Part shown: positions 34,787-43,500 of the stretch, one piece after another
Position numbering within the stretch: the stretch's first letter is position 1
How the letters are laid out: each line of letters starts with the position of its first letter
Source of the DNA: Lactiplantibacillus daowaiensis
GTDB lineage: Bacteria > Bacillota > Bacilli > Lactobacillales > Lactobacillaceae
Direction of reading: 5' to 3'
Assembly: GCF_005405085.1 (NCBI RefSeq)
Contig: NZ_BJDJ01000010.1
Span: forward strand, 38,252-102,251
Length of the DNA: 64,000 nucleotides
The notes under the pieces: model-generated
Told to the model about the DNA's origin: nothing
Database searches by the model: none
Seen by the model: only the letters and a program-made list of their open reading frames with translations
Program-made: the position numbers and the translations under genes

Positions 34787-37700
34787 CTACTTATTAAAGT
34801 AAGCATGAATCAAATGTTTATCTGCAGTAATGTACTTGCCATTTTTCAGTTGAAAATGATACTTGCCGTTGACCTTAACGATCTTTTTAATCTTCAAGAC
34901 CGCATTCTTCTTATAATGAGTTGCTTTGCCCTTAAGGCTCTTTGTCTTATAAGCTGACAGGCCACGCGGATTAATAACCTTTACCTTAACAGCCTTCTTA
35001 GCATATTCAGCCGGGGTAACAAACTTGCTACTTGTGGTAATATACCCCAGCTTACCGTAAGTCTTAGAACCTTTATTGATATCTTTGACTTGATAGCGAT
35101 TACCCTTTTTCTTCACAATCTTAAATTGCGCCCATTTATTTTCAGACTTAGCTGTGAAGAACTTGTAACGATTCTTCTTGGTGAACTTAGTCTTCTTATA
35201 AAAACCGATTTTCTTTTTAGCGTAAACAATCTTACCTTTTAATGCATTCTTTTTATGTTTACTTGGCTTTTTAGTTACTGTCGGCTTTGTTTCACCTTTG
35301 TTTTGACTTGGCTTAACTGGTTTCTTCGGCTTAGTCGTATTGCCTGACGTACTTGGTACGACCACATGGCTGCCACTACCTGGATTAGCAATTGAAGTCA
35401 CATCTTTATTTGCTAAATCAGATAAAACTTCTTGACCTTTATCAGTCCCAAGCATGGCTTCTTTAATTGCAACTTTGCCCGCTGATCGCGTTGGGTTACC
35501 TTTCATTGAAACAGTTGCCATAGTATTACCAGGTTGTTGCTTGAAGCTTAAGGTCAACTTCAAGATACCATCTTTCACATCCTGGCGAAGTACTCGCGCA
35601 CCGGTTGGCACTTCAACCTTGTCTACACTTTGACCAGCTAGATCAATACGCGTATCAATCGTTCGAATTTGACGATTATTTTCCGGCTTAAACTTCAACG
35701 TGAACTTGTTCGCCGTTCGTTCCAAATTCACCGCTTCAACTTGACGATGTTTCTTAACTAATTCAGTTTGGTCTAAGAATGCTGAAGGATCAAAAACTTT
35801 TCCTGTCATTGAGGTGGGTTGCTTTACTTTAAGCGCATTTAAAACTAACGCCCCAATATCGGTATTACTTCCACCATGTAAACGACGACCAGCATCGACC
35901 GTTTCACCACCAAGTCCGATAAAAATATTGTAGTTTGACGGATCATGGGTGTAAGCCTTTTGACCGTGCGCGCGCATACTACCGCCATGATCAGCATTCG
36001 CAATAATCAACGTATCGTGAATATGACCAGTCTTTTCTAACTTGTCCATCACGGTCTTAAACATTTGGTCATAGCGCGCATAATGTTCCCAATAGTCATC
36101 GTTATACCAACCATGACCATGCGCACGAATATCCATTTGATCACTTTGCATATGAATAAACGATGTATCGTTAAACTTATCACTGCCGATATAATCAGCC
36201 ACATCATCAAAAGACTTAAATGCAGCTGGTTGTTCCTTTTCCATTGCGGCATCTGGTTCCATAATACCGTTCAAGAATGGTGCCCATTCTGAAAAAGCAG
36301 CTAAATTACGTTTCGGTTGAGCGCGCTGTAAAACTTTGAATACCGAAGGATACTTTTCAGTTTCTTTCGTCTTACCAAAATCCGCAAAATATTGTTCGCC
36401 AGCCGTCGTATTAGTATCTTGATAGTTTAAATCCATATCTCCCCAAGTCACGCTGTGAATCATCGACGTATAGTTTTGGGCTGAAACAGTTGGTTGTACT
36501 GACTTAGCAGTCGTACTCATGGCAAATTTGTTATTAAATAAGTCCATGGCATATGGATTCTTTCGTTTTTCCATAACAGCCGGATTATCCGTCCAAAGTG
36601 GTAAGGATTGCTCATTTAGTGCATAATACATGCCTTTAGGATTCCACGGATTGCCACCACCATCAGTTGTTAACACGATTACATGCTTGTATGGTTGAAT
36701 TTCAGCATCTTTAGCAACTGCTACTTTTTGATCTTCAGGTGCTAGCGCCACGTCACCCACACCAATTAAGCCATCACCGTTAAAATCCCGTTTATCTTTA
36801 GCATGAATAGCAATCGTTTGATTACTACCAAAAGTCATATCAGATTTATCTTGCTTCTTACCTGCAAGACTGACTGAGGCATTCTTTAATGTAACCGTTG
36901 TTTTATCGTCATGTGATGTCTGCTTAGCTTTTAAGCGAACTCGTGCCAACCTATTTTGACTATATTCTCGCATCTCGCGAGTCGAAAAGTCCGCGGTTGA
37001 TGTAATGTGTAGCGTATGATCATTCGTTGCTGTCACCGCGGTTGCTTTATCCCCACCTAATAGCTGGTCAGCGCCCGCATATTCAAACTTAGCTGGATCA
37101 AAAGTCACATCATATTCAACCTTATCCACATCGCCAGCTTTTAATTGACGTGTGTGCACATTCAAATTGTAATTATGACCGGCAACAACATCAGTTGCCC
37201 CAAACAACTGAGTATCAAATGCCTGTTTAATCGGTGCTTCATCATGCACCGATTTACGAGCAGTATCACTCAATTGTTTAACTTGATCACCAGTAAGACT
37301 CTGGGTATAAATACGCGCCGCCTTGATTTTACCTTTCATCGCGGCTTTTAAATTACCATTAGCATCAACTGAATCCGCACCAAGCATGAATGACTTTAAT
37401 TGATCAGCAGCTTTAAAGCCACCGTTATTGTAGGCCGTTCCTCGTAACTTGCCGTTAACGTATAAGCTCGTTTGATTATGGGCAACGTCGGTCACACCCA
37501 CCACATGGACCCAGCGATCTTTCTTGAGATCAGCACTAATTGTTTTAGCACTTTTCTGATCACTACTATAGTAAGTTAGTTGGTCATTTTCATTGATGCC
37601 CAAACTAAAGCCAAGATTATCTTTGCTTGATAAAATATCATGCTCACCCTTAGTATTATCACCTGAATACTTAAAGAACGCCTCTAAGGCGATACCAGTT

Positions 37701-38035
37701 TCAACTTGTTTATATTGGTCATTACTGATTGGTAATTTATAAGCTGATTTGCCATCAAACGTCGTCACCTTACCATCATTAAGATTAGTATCCGTTTCAA
37801 CTTTGGGACTACCGATAACCGAGATACCTTTGATATTATTCGCTGTATCGATTGGCGTTGCTTGTGACAAGTCAATATCTGCAAATGCCTTGGCTTTTTC
37901 AATCACCGCATCAGTTCGACTAACTTTCGGTTGGTTGGCATTAGCCTTAACCGCTGCTGCAGCTGGGGCCGCAGTAGTAATTAACGTTAACGTTGCAGAA
38001 CATAACGCAATAGTTGTCAACACTCGAGAATTCAA
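34787..38035 (-). CDS. Secreted alkaline-phosphatase-superfamily surface protein with additional LamG domain
   Basis: 1082 residues. Same order as the 31895-34549 product: signal peptide, cohesin-like (~275-380), EF-hand loop DFNGDGLIGVGDVALAP (~415-432), phosphatase domain (~445-735; VIVLTTDGGGNPW, IIANADHGGSMRAHG), second beta domain, linker, lysine-rich DUF5776-like pair. It has about 200 extra N-terminal residues (~50-250) that form a LamG/concanavalin-like domain (RWVHVVGVTDVAHNQTSLYVNGKLRG), a likely glycan-binding module. Tandem duplication is evident, down to the signal peptides. Own promoter region upstream. Substrate unknown. Confidence 0.82.
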   Translation of the reverse strand: MNSRVLTTIALCSATLTLITTAAPAAAAVKANANQPKVSRTDAVIEKAKAFADIDLSQATPIDTANNIKGISVIGSPKVETDTNLNDGKVTTFDGKSAYKLPISNDQYKQVETGIALEAFFKYSGDNTKGEHDILSSKDNLGFSLGINENDQLTYYSSDQKSAKTISADLKKDRWVHVVGVTDVAHNQTSLYVNGKLRGTAYNNGGFKAADQLKSFMLGADSVDANGNLKAAMKGKIKAARIYTQSLTGDQVKQLSDTARKSVHDEAPIKQAFDTQLFGATDVVAGHNYNLNVHTRQLKAGDVDKVEYDVTFDPAKFEYAGADQLLGGDKATAVTATNDHTLHITSTADFSTREMREYSQNRLARVRLKAKQTSHDDKTTVTLKNASVSLAGKKQDKSDMTFGSNQTIAIHAKDKRDFNGDGLIGVGDVALAPEDQKVAVAKDAEIQPYKHVIVLTTDGGGNPWNPKGMYYALNEQSLPLWTDNPAVMEKRKNPYAMDLFNNKFAMSTTAKSVQPTVSAQNYTSMIHSVTWGDMDLNYQDTNTTAGEQYFADFGKTKETEKYPSVFKVLQRAQPKRNLAAFSEWAPFLNGIMEPDAAMEKEQPAAFKSFDDVADYIGSDKFNDTSFIHMQSDQMDIRAHGHGWYNDDYWEHYARYDQMFKTVMDKLEKTGHIHDTLIIANADHGGSMRAHGQKAYTHDPSNYNIFIGLGGETVDAGRRLHGGSNTDIGALVLNALKVKQPTSMTGKVFDPSAFLDQTELVKKHRQVEAVNLERTANKFTLKFKPENNRQIRTIDTRIDLAGQSVDKVEVPTGARVLRQDVKDGILKLTLSFKQQPGNTMATVSMKGNPTRSAGKVAIKEAMLGTDKGQEVLSDLANKDVTSIANPGSGSHVVVPSTSGNTTKPKKPVKPSQNKGETKPTVTKKPSKHKKNALKGKIVYAKKKIGFYKKTKFTKKNRYKFFTAKSENKWAQFKIVKKKGNRYQVKDINKGSKTYGKLGYITTSSKFVTPAEYAKKAVKVKVINPRGLSAYKTKSLKGKATHYKKNAVLKIKKIVKVNGKYHFQLKNGKYITADKHLIHAYFNK

Positions 38036-38228
38036 AATATCATCACTCCATATTTATATTTGTATAGATATAAATCTATGTCGTTAAGCTTATCGAACCG
38101 ATGTAAAGTCAATGAAAATTATCTGTATTGAAACCGTTAGCTTTCTGAAAAGCAACTGTATAGCTAGTGTAAACATTATATAGATGACAATATTCTAGGT
38201 TGAAATTGTTTCCTTTCACGTACAAAAA

Positions 38229-38257
38229 AGGCAATCAACCCCCTCGGTCAATTGCCT
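38229..38257 (-). terminator. Terminator of the DUF4886 gene
   Basis: AGGCAATCAACC / GGTCAATTGCCT with one wobble pair, followed by TTTTTT on the minus strand. Confidence 0.82.
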
Positions 38258-38267
38258 CACCAATCTA

Positions 38268-39026
38268 TTAAACTTTAGCCTGCATCACGGCTTCATTGAT
38301 CAACGCCACCAATCCACTATCCGTCGTTTCATCCGGCACTAATGGTGATTCTGGTACAAGCGACGCTGTCTTCAAATCCAGTCCCAGTAATGTCTGCGCC
38401 CAGGTCGCCCCGGCCGCATATCGACCGTAGACAAAATCCAAATGCATACCGTCGCGATTCAATGAACGTCCGCCAGCCGCAACGTTAAACGCCTCAGTCT
38501 GCCGCAAGTTTTGAATCACAGTTCCCACTGGAATGAGACCGACATTGAATTCAGTTGCAAGCGCCTGATACACAGTCGTCAATTCTTGATACATCAACGC
38601 TTCATTATAATCATACTTCGCAAATGCGTCACGATCACAACCCGTTTCAAATGCCCACGTTTGTTGCAACCACAAGCGTGCATTAGGCACCCGCTGCTTT
38701 AAATCAGCATATAGCAACGCTGCAAAGTGGCAAGCTGGATCTTGCATCCCCGTAAAACCACTCGCTTGATGCGACACGATATCGTCCCAATCCTCAGCAG
38801 CCAAAACTGTTTGCAACGACACTTTTTCGGTCGTGAATTGCCCGTTTAATTCATATAAGTACGCGGGTACATCTGATTGTAGATTAGCCCAATGTTGTTC
38901 AAACATCCCACCTGGTAAAAACAGATTGACGACTTTAGTGGCAACACCGGCACTAGCAGCTAAGTCATGCACATAATGGGTCCCATCACTACCAAAACTA
39001 CTACCAATACAAAGAATCTTTCTCAT
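38268..39026 (-). CDS. DUF4886 family, SGNH-hydrolase-like protein
   Basis: 252 residues. Begins MRKILCIGSSFGSDGTHYVHDLA, where the GxS block I of SGNH hydrolases and the DUF4886 family is recognisable. SHQASGFTGMQ and the C-terminal RDGMHLDFVYGRYAAG (block V, D-x-x-H) complete the pattern. No signal peptide, so cytoplasmic. Probably an esterase or deacetylase on a carbohydrate or nucleoside; the substrate is unknown. 31 nt downstream of the ABC exporter gene, so it may be the third gene of the marR operon. Confidence 0.75.
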   Translation of the reverse strand: MRKILCIGSSFGSDGTHYVHDLAASAGVATKVVNLFLPGGMFEQHWANLQSDVPAYLYELNGQFTTEKVSLQTVLAAEDWDDIVSHQASGFTGMQDPACHFAALLYADLKQRVPNARLWLQQTWAFETGCDRDAFAKYDYNEALMYQELTTVYQALATEFNVGLIPVGTVIQNLRQTEAFNVAAGGRSLNRDGMHLDFVYGRYAAGATWAQTLLGLDLKTASLVPESPLVPDETTDSGLVALINEAVMQAKV

Positions 39027-39057
39027 CTTATCTCTTGCCTCATTTCAAGCATTCAGC

Positions 39058-40824
39058 TTAAGCTTTAAACTGAATTTTGACGTAATCGCGATACAATGGC
39101 AGACTGTCCATTAACTCTTGATGCGTGCCGTGCCCACTAACTTGACCAGCTTCAATAAAGTAAATCTGGTCCGCATCAACGATCGTACTTAATCGATGCG
39201 CGATTACTAATGTTGTCCGCCCTTTCATTAACTCACCGAGTGCTTTTTGAACCATGGCTTCAGATTCTGAATCCAAACTAGCCGTTGCTTCATCTAGCAT
39301 CAAAATCTTTGGATCCCGCAAGAATGCCCGCGCAATGGCTAAGCGTTGCCGTTGGCCGCCGCTTACTTTAACACCACGTTCACCAACTTGAGTATCCAAG
39401 CCATCAGTCATTGCTTTGACGAATTGATCAGCAGATGCCAATTGCAATGCATGCCATAATTCAGCATCGCTAAACTCACGATCAAACCCATACGTTAAGT
39501 TATGCCGAATCGTTCCAGCCATAATCGCTGAATCCTGACTCACATACCCAATCTGTGATCGCCAATCGCTTAAGTTCAAATCGGCCACATTTTGACCACC
39601 AATCGTCACTTGCCCGGTACTTGGTTGATAGTAGCGTTCTAGCAAACCAAAGATCGTTGATTTACCACCACCAGAAGGTCCAGCAAACGCGACGACCGTG
39701 TTCGGTTTGGCCTCAAAATTAACATCTTTTAAGACCGGTTGACCATCTTCGTAGCCAAAGTCAACATGCTGCATCGCTAACGTTTGGTTTGTCACCGACT
39801 TCGTTTCACCGGTCGTTAATGCTTCTTCTGGTTCTTGCAATAAGTCGCGCACCCGTTCTGTTGAACCATTCGCTTTAGACAATGTCGTAAAGAATTGTGC
39901 CAAGGTCCCAGCTGGCCCCACGATTTGGAATAAGTACATCAGAAATGAAACCAAGGTACCCATTGTCATCGTCCCAGCAGCTACTCGGGCGGCCGCATAA
40001 ACTAACACCCCTACGAACAACGCTAGCATACCAGCCGTCATAATTGGCCCAGCAACAGAATCATAAATCGCTTCTTTTAAGCCAATTTGGTAAAGCTTTT
40101 TGATTTGCCCAAAGCCGGTGGTCGTTTCATAACTTTCAGCATTAGATGATTTTACCAATCGGATTTCACTCAAGGTTTCATCCGTGGCCCCACTAAACGT
40201 CGCGAGTGCATCTTGGCGTTGACGGCCAACTTTACTCGATTGACTCATGATGGGTAACATCAACAATAGTAACAGCGGTACCGCAATAAACATGATCGCC
40301 GTCATCTTCCAGTCCATCAATAACATGATGACTAGTGCACCGAATAGTTGTAACAACGATGTGACCATTTGTGGAAATGAATTGGCCAGCAAGTCTTTGA
40401 TTTGGGTCGTATCATTAACGAGTCGTGAGGTCATCTCACCCGTTTTAACATCATCAAAGTAACTGACTTTTAAACGAACCAGCTTTTGCCATAACGTTTG
40501 TCGCAAATTAGCGACGACATTTTCACCAAAGATACCTAACAACGTGCCTGATAACGCACTAATCACCGCGCTAGCAACAAATAAACCAATCACTGCTAAC
40601 AACAACGTGTGATTAATGCCGTGGCTAAACCCATTGATCAACGTTTGCGCAAACTTAGGCACGATCAACTGAAAGCCAGTCGCAATCATCCCTAATAGTA
40701 ACCCAATCCAAAGTTGCCAATAACGCGGCTTCGTCTGTCGAATTAAGCGTAAAAAGCCCCGTAAATCAAATTTGCTACGTTTAGTTGGCGCCGCAGTCCG
40801 TGGCGCACCCATTCTCCGTTCCAT
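39058..40824 (-). CDS. ABC multidrug exporter, fused permease-ATPase (half transporter)
   Basis: 588 residues. A six-helix exporter domain (~35-320) is followed by a nucleotide-binding domain (~345-580). The latter has Walker A AGPSGGGKSTIF, signature VSGGQRQRLAIARAF, Walker B ILMLDEATASLD and H-loop VIAHRLST. It is of the LmrA/BmrA type that works as a homodimer. Second in an operon with a MarR regulator that ends 25 nt upstream. Drug or lipid substrate not predictable. Confidence 0.93.
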   Translation of the reverse strand: MERRMGAPRTAAPTKRSKFDLRGFLRLIRQTKPRYWQLWIGLLLGMIATGFQLIVPKFAQTLINGFSHGINHTLLLAVIGLFVASAVISALSGTLLGIFGENVVANLRQTLWQKLVRLKVSYFDDVKTGEMTSRLVNDTTQIKDLLANSFPQMVTSLLQLFGALVIMLLMDWKMTAIMFIAVPLLLLLMLPIMSQSSKVGRQRQDALATFSGATDETLSEIRLVKSSNAESYETTTGFGQIKKLYQIGLKEAIYDSVAGPIMTAGMLALFVGVLVYAAARVAAGTMTMGTLVSFLMYLFQIVGPAGTLAQFFTTLSKANGSTERVRDLLQEPEEALTTGETKSVTNQTLAMQHVDFGYEDGQPVLKDVNFEAKPNTVVAFAGPSGGGKSTIFGLLERYYQPSTGQVTIGGQNVADLNLSDWRSQIGYVSQDSAIMAGTIRHNLTYGFDREFSDAELWHALQLASADQFVKAMTDGLDTQVGERGVKVSGGQRQRLAIARAFLRDPKILMLDEATASLDSESEAMVQKALGELMKGRTTLVIAHRLSTIVDADQIYFIEAGQVSGHGTHQELMDSLPLYRDYVKIQFKA

Positions 40825-40849
40825 TGCTTATGCCTCGATCTTCTAAAAT

Positions 40850-41383
40850 TTAAAACCAACGCCGGCCCCAGCCAGCTTGATGTGGAAAGCCTTGATGATG
40901 GTCCCCATGGGGCATAAAGTCCCGCAAATCCAGGTCCGCCACACTATGACTTAGCTTGGTTAATAATCGTTGTAGCTCAGCCTTTTCATCATCATCTAAA
41001 CCACTGAATAATTTGTCGGTCAACGCATCGACTTGGTCATCACGGTTTGCAAATAACTTTTGGCCGTTTTCGCTTAACCGGACGATGACCGCCCGCTTAT
41101 CACGTTCACTCGGAATCCGTTCTACCAGCTCAGCATCTTCTAACCGACTGATCGTGGCACTAACCGAACTCGGTCGAATATCAAGCAATTCCGCAATTTC
41201 AGCATTCGTTAATCCTGCTGGTGATTGCGACAATAATTGCAAGAGCCGCATTTGCCCGCGACCGCCACCGTGCATGCCATTCATCCCCGCCAATTCGCGT
41301 TGATGCATTACAGCCATCATGAACGCCCGGTTTTGCATTAATTTACCAAAACTATTAAATAGGTCTCGACTTGAAGTTGTCAT
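40850..41383 (-). CDS. MarR-family repressor of the ABC exporter operon
   Basis: 177 residues. The winged-helix core is LTNAEIAELLDIRPSSVSATISRLEDAELVERIPSERDKRAVIVRLSENG. The C terminus is unusual, with a His/Gly/Phe-rich tail (PHGDHHQGFPHQAGWGRRWF). GGAGGAAAAAATA precedes the ATG. Two nested inverted repeats overlap its promoter, so autoregulation and control of the exporter are likely. Confidence 0.92.
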   Translation of the reverse strand: MTTSSRDLFNSFGKLMQNRAFMMAVMHQRELAGMNGMHGGGRGQMRLLQLLSQSPAGLTNAEIAELLDIRPSSVSATISRLEDAELVERIPSERDKRAVIVRLSENGQKLFANRDDQVDALTDKLFSGLDDDEKAELQRLLTKLSHSVADLDLRDFMPHGDHHQGFPHQAGWGRRWF

Positions 41384-41412
41384 TATTTTTTCCTCCTGTT
41401 GATTGAATGTTA

Positions 41413-41471
41413 ATTATATTAGCACGATAGTTAGTTTAAAACAACAAAAACTAACCATTTTTCTAACTATC
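41413..41471 (-). promoter_or_regulatory. Promoter with nested MarR-type operators
   Basis: Minus-strand -10 TATAAT (41418-41413). Inverted repeats GTTAGTTT / AAACTAAC (41430-41437, 41448-41455) and GATAGTTAG / CTAACTATC (41426-41434, 41463-41471) cover the -35 region, which is weak (TTTTAA). Confidence 0.65.
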
Positions 41472-41481
41472 AGTAAAATAA

Positions 41482-41522
41482 AATCACTATAAGTCCTGAT
41501 ACACCAAGGATTTATAGTGATT
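41482..41522 (-). terminator. Terminator of the HAD/LacI operon
   Basis: Long stem AATCACTATAA-GTCCT / AGGA-TTTATAGTGATT with A/T-rich flanks, usable in both directions. Confidence 0.8.
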
Positions 41523-41559
41523 AAAAATTGTTAGTTTTTATTTTTAGAAACTAACTAAA

Positions 41560-42501
41560 CTACTGTTTTTCAATAAAAGTCGAATCAATCGCAACGTTGG
41601 TCGTCGCCCCACTAATCGCGAGTTGTAAGGCATTTTCGCCAACAGTATTGAAATAATGATCAATTGTGGGTAAATGCGCGACTTCACCCGATAACTGATG
41701 TTCTTGCCCGATTAAAAATGGGACGGGTCGGCCAGCCTGCTGGTAAGCACGCGTAATGCCAATGGCAATATCATCACTATTCGCTAAGATGGCATCGAAT
41801 TGAAACCCACGTTTAATAAAATCAGTCGCGGCCCGTTGTCCGTCTGCTAACGTAATGACATCCGTGGCACAAATCGCTGCCGCGGGCCGCTGCCCGAAAA
41901 CCGCTTGATAGGCATCGGCCGTCGCTTGACTAGTGGCGCTAACTGCAATCGGCCGACTCAACATCAAGCCGATATTTTGGTAACCATGTTGTTTGAGATA
42001 CGCTAACGCTTCCCGATAAGTCGTGCGGCGATGGGCGTAAGCCGCCGGAATGCCACTATCATGAGGGTGTTCACACACCACGATTGATCCATATTTCCGA
42101 TACCGGGCCAGTCGGGGCAACGGCAAGCCATGCGAGGTAAAAATCAGTGCATCATACGCTTTTCGACGCAAGCCTTCTAAATAATCTAACTCTAAGTCTG
42201 CATCATACCGTGACGATAACAGAACCACATGATACTTAGCTGCAAACGCAGCCGTCGTAATACCATGAATCAACTGGGTAAAATAGGGATGGTCAGAATG
42301 GGGCAACACCACTCCAACGTTAAAGGTCTTGCCACGACTGAGATCACGGGCCACATCGTTGGGCACATAATCTAATTCATCAACGACTTTTTGAATCGCC
42401 GCGCGAGTAGCTGCTGAGACATAATTTTTTTGATTAATAACTCTAGAAACGGTCGACACTGAGTATCCCGAAAGCCGTGCAACATCGCGAATGTTAGTCA
42501 T
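41560..42501 (-). CDS. LacI-family transcriptional regulator
   Basis: 313 residues from the ATG at 42501 (AAGGAGTGATCCCC). HTH: TNIRDVARLSGYSVSTVSRVINQKNYVSAATRAAIQKVVDEL. Effector domain ~60-310 (GVVLPHSDHPYFTQLIHG..). Five bases downstream of a HAD phosphatase gene. The operon's promoter holds a perfect 16-bp LacI-type palindrome, so it probably regulates its own operon. Effector unknown; the company of a Cof-type phosphatase suggests a sugar phosphate. Confidence 0.9.
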   Translation of the reverse strand: MTNIRDVARLSGYSVSTVSRVINQKNYVSAATRAAIQKVVDELDYVPNDVARDLSRGKTFNVGVVLPHSDHPYFTQLIHGITTAAFAAKYHVVLLSSRYDADLELDYLEGLRRKAYDALIFTSHGLPLPRLARYRKYGSIVVCEHPHDSGIPAAYAHRRTTYREALAYLKQHGYQNIGLMLSRPIAVSATSQATADAYQAVFGQRPAAAICATDVITLADGQRAATDFIKRGFQFDAILANSDDIAIGITRAYQQAGRPVPFLIGQEHQLSGEVAHLPTIDHYFNTVGENALQLAISGATTNVAIDSTFIEKQ

Positions 42502-42506
42502 GGGGA

Positions 42507-43316
42507 TCACTCCTTTTTTAAATAAGTTTGAAAGGCATAAGCAACGCCATCTTCAGCGTTGCTTTTCGTCACATATGGACTCACCGCTTGAATGTCCGGG
42601 GCCGCATTGCCCATGACGATCGGCATCCCAACTTGAGCAAACATCGGCAAGTCATTTTCACTATCACCAATTGCCGCTAGTTCAGCCTTAGCTAATTGAT
42701 ACTGCGCTTGAATAAAGTGAATGCCACGCGATTTTTGCGCTGCATCACTCGTGATTTCTAAGTACGTCAAGCCTGATAATTTTGCACTAATATCTGGATA
42801 GTTGAGCTTTTTTAAAGCCGCCGCCAACGCACTGATCAACTTAAAGTCTAACGTAATCACGGTAATTTTAAAAATCCGTTGGTCGGCATCGGCCATTAAG
42901 TCGTCATAACTCGTGACTTGTACTGGTTGACCAGTCAACCGTTGTTCATGCCGGACACCACCGTCGATTCGTTCGGTATACCAGTTATCACGCGTATAGC
43001 AACTTAAACTAACACCCGGAAATTCATTTTTAATAAAATTCAATAACATCTCCGCTCGGCTGTGTTTCATGGGATGCATTTGTAGCGGGATCATTTTGCC
43101 AGCTTGCCGCTCGTAAATCAAGCCGCCGTTAAAAGCAATTTGTGGGCCCGTTAGCTTTAAAGCATCCACAGCCGCTTGCATTTCCATCGGTGCCCGGGCC
43201 GAAACTAAGGTCACTGGCAGCCCCCGTTCTTGCACAGCTTGCGCGGTCGTGGCATTGACCTTGCCCGTGGGGTCTAACAGCGTACCATCTAAATCTGCAA
43301 ATAAATATTTAATCAT
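42507..43316 (-). CDS. Cof-type HAD-IIB sugar phosphatase
   Basis: 269 residues from the ATG at 43316 (GGAGGGAAATAAG). Motif I DLDGTLLD with nucleophile Asp8, motif II in TLVSARAP, Lys and motif IV in AIGDSENDLPMFAQVG. The C2B cap lies at ~85-190. The family dephosphorylates sugar phosphates, PLP or flavin precursors. First gene of an operon with a LacI regulator. Confidence 0.9.
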   Translation of the reverse strand: MIKYLFADLDGTLLDPTGKVNATTAQAVQERGLPVTLVSARAPMEMQAAVDALKLTGPQIAFNGGLIYERQAGKMIPLQMHPMKHSRAEMLLNFIKNEFPGVSLSCYTRDNWYTERIDGGVRHEQRLTGQPVQVTSYDDLMADADQRIFKITVITLDFKLISALAAALKKLNYPDISAKLSGLTYLEITSDAAQKSRGIHFIQAQYQLAKAELAAIGDSENDLPMFAQVGMPIVMGNAAPDIQAVSPYVTKSNAEDGVAYAFQTYLKKE

Positions 43317-43361
43317 CTTATTTCCCTCCGCAATCGATTTTCGATGACTTAAGCATACTTT

Positions 43362-43377
43362 CTCGAACGCGTTCGAG
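43362..43377. promoter_or_regulatory. Perfect 16-bp palindromic LacI-type operator
   Basis: CTCGAACGCGTTCGAG is fully self-complementary with the central CG typical of LacI operators. On the minus strand it lies directly after a TTGACC -35 and before a TATGCT-like -10. Confidence 0.75.
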
Positions 43378-43462
43378 GTCAAGAAAAAAGTTAAACTTTA
43401 AGTTAAGTCGCTATCTAATGCTGTTTATAACCACTTTTCAACTCGAACAAGTTGCAACAAAA

Positions 43463-43489
43463 AAGCCCAGTCGCTAAGCAACTGAGCTT
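43463..43489 (-). terminator. Terminator of the met operon
   Basis: AAGCCCAGT / ACTGAGCTT stem with a TTTTTT tract on the minus strand, after the aminotransferase gene. Confidence 0.85.
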
Positions 43490-43500
43490 GAATTAAAAAC

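Noticed and set aside
31895..38035. Cellulosome component
   Set aside because: Cohesin- and dockerin-like pieces occur here with phosphatase domains in one chain, with no glycoside hydrolases or scaffoldin nearby.
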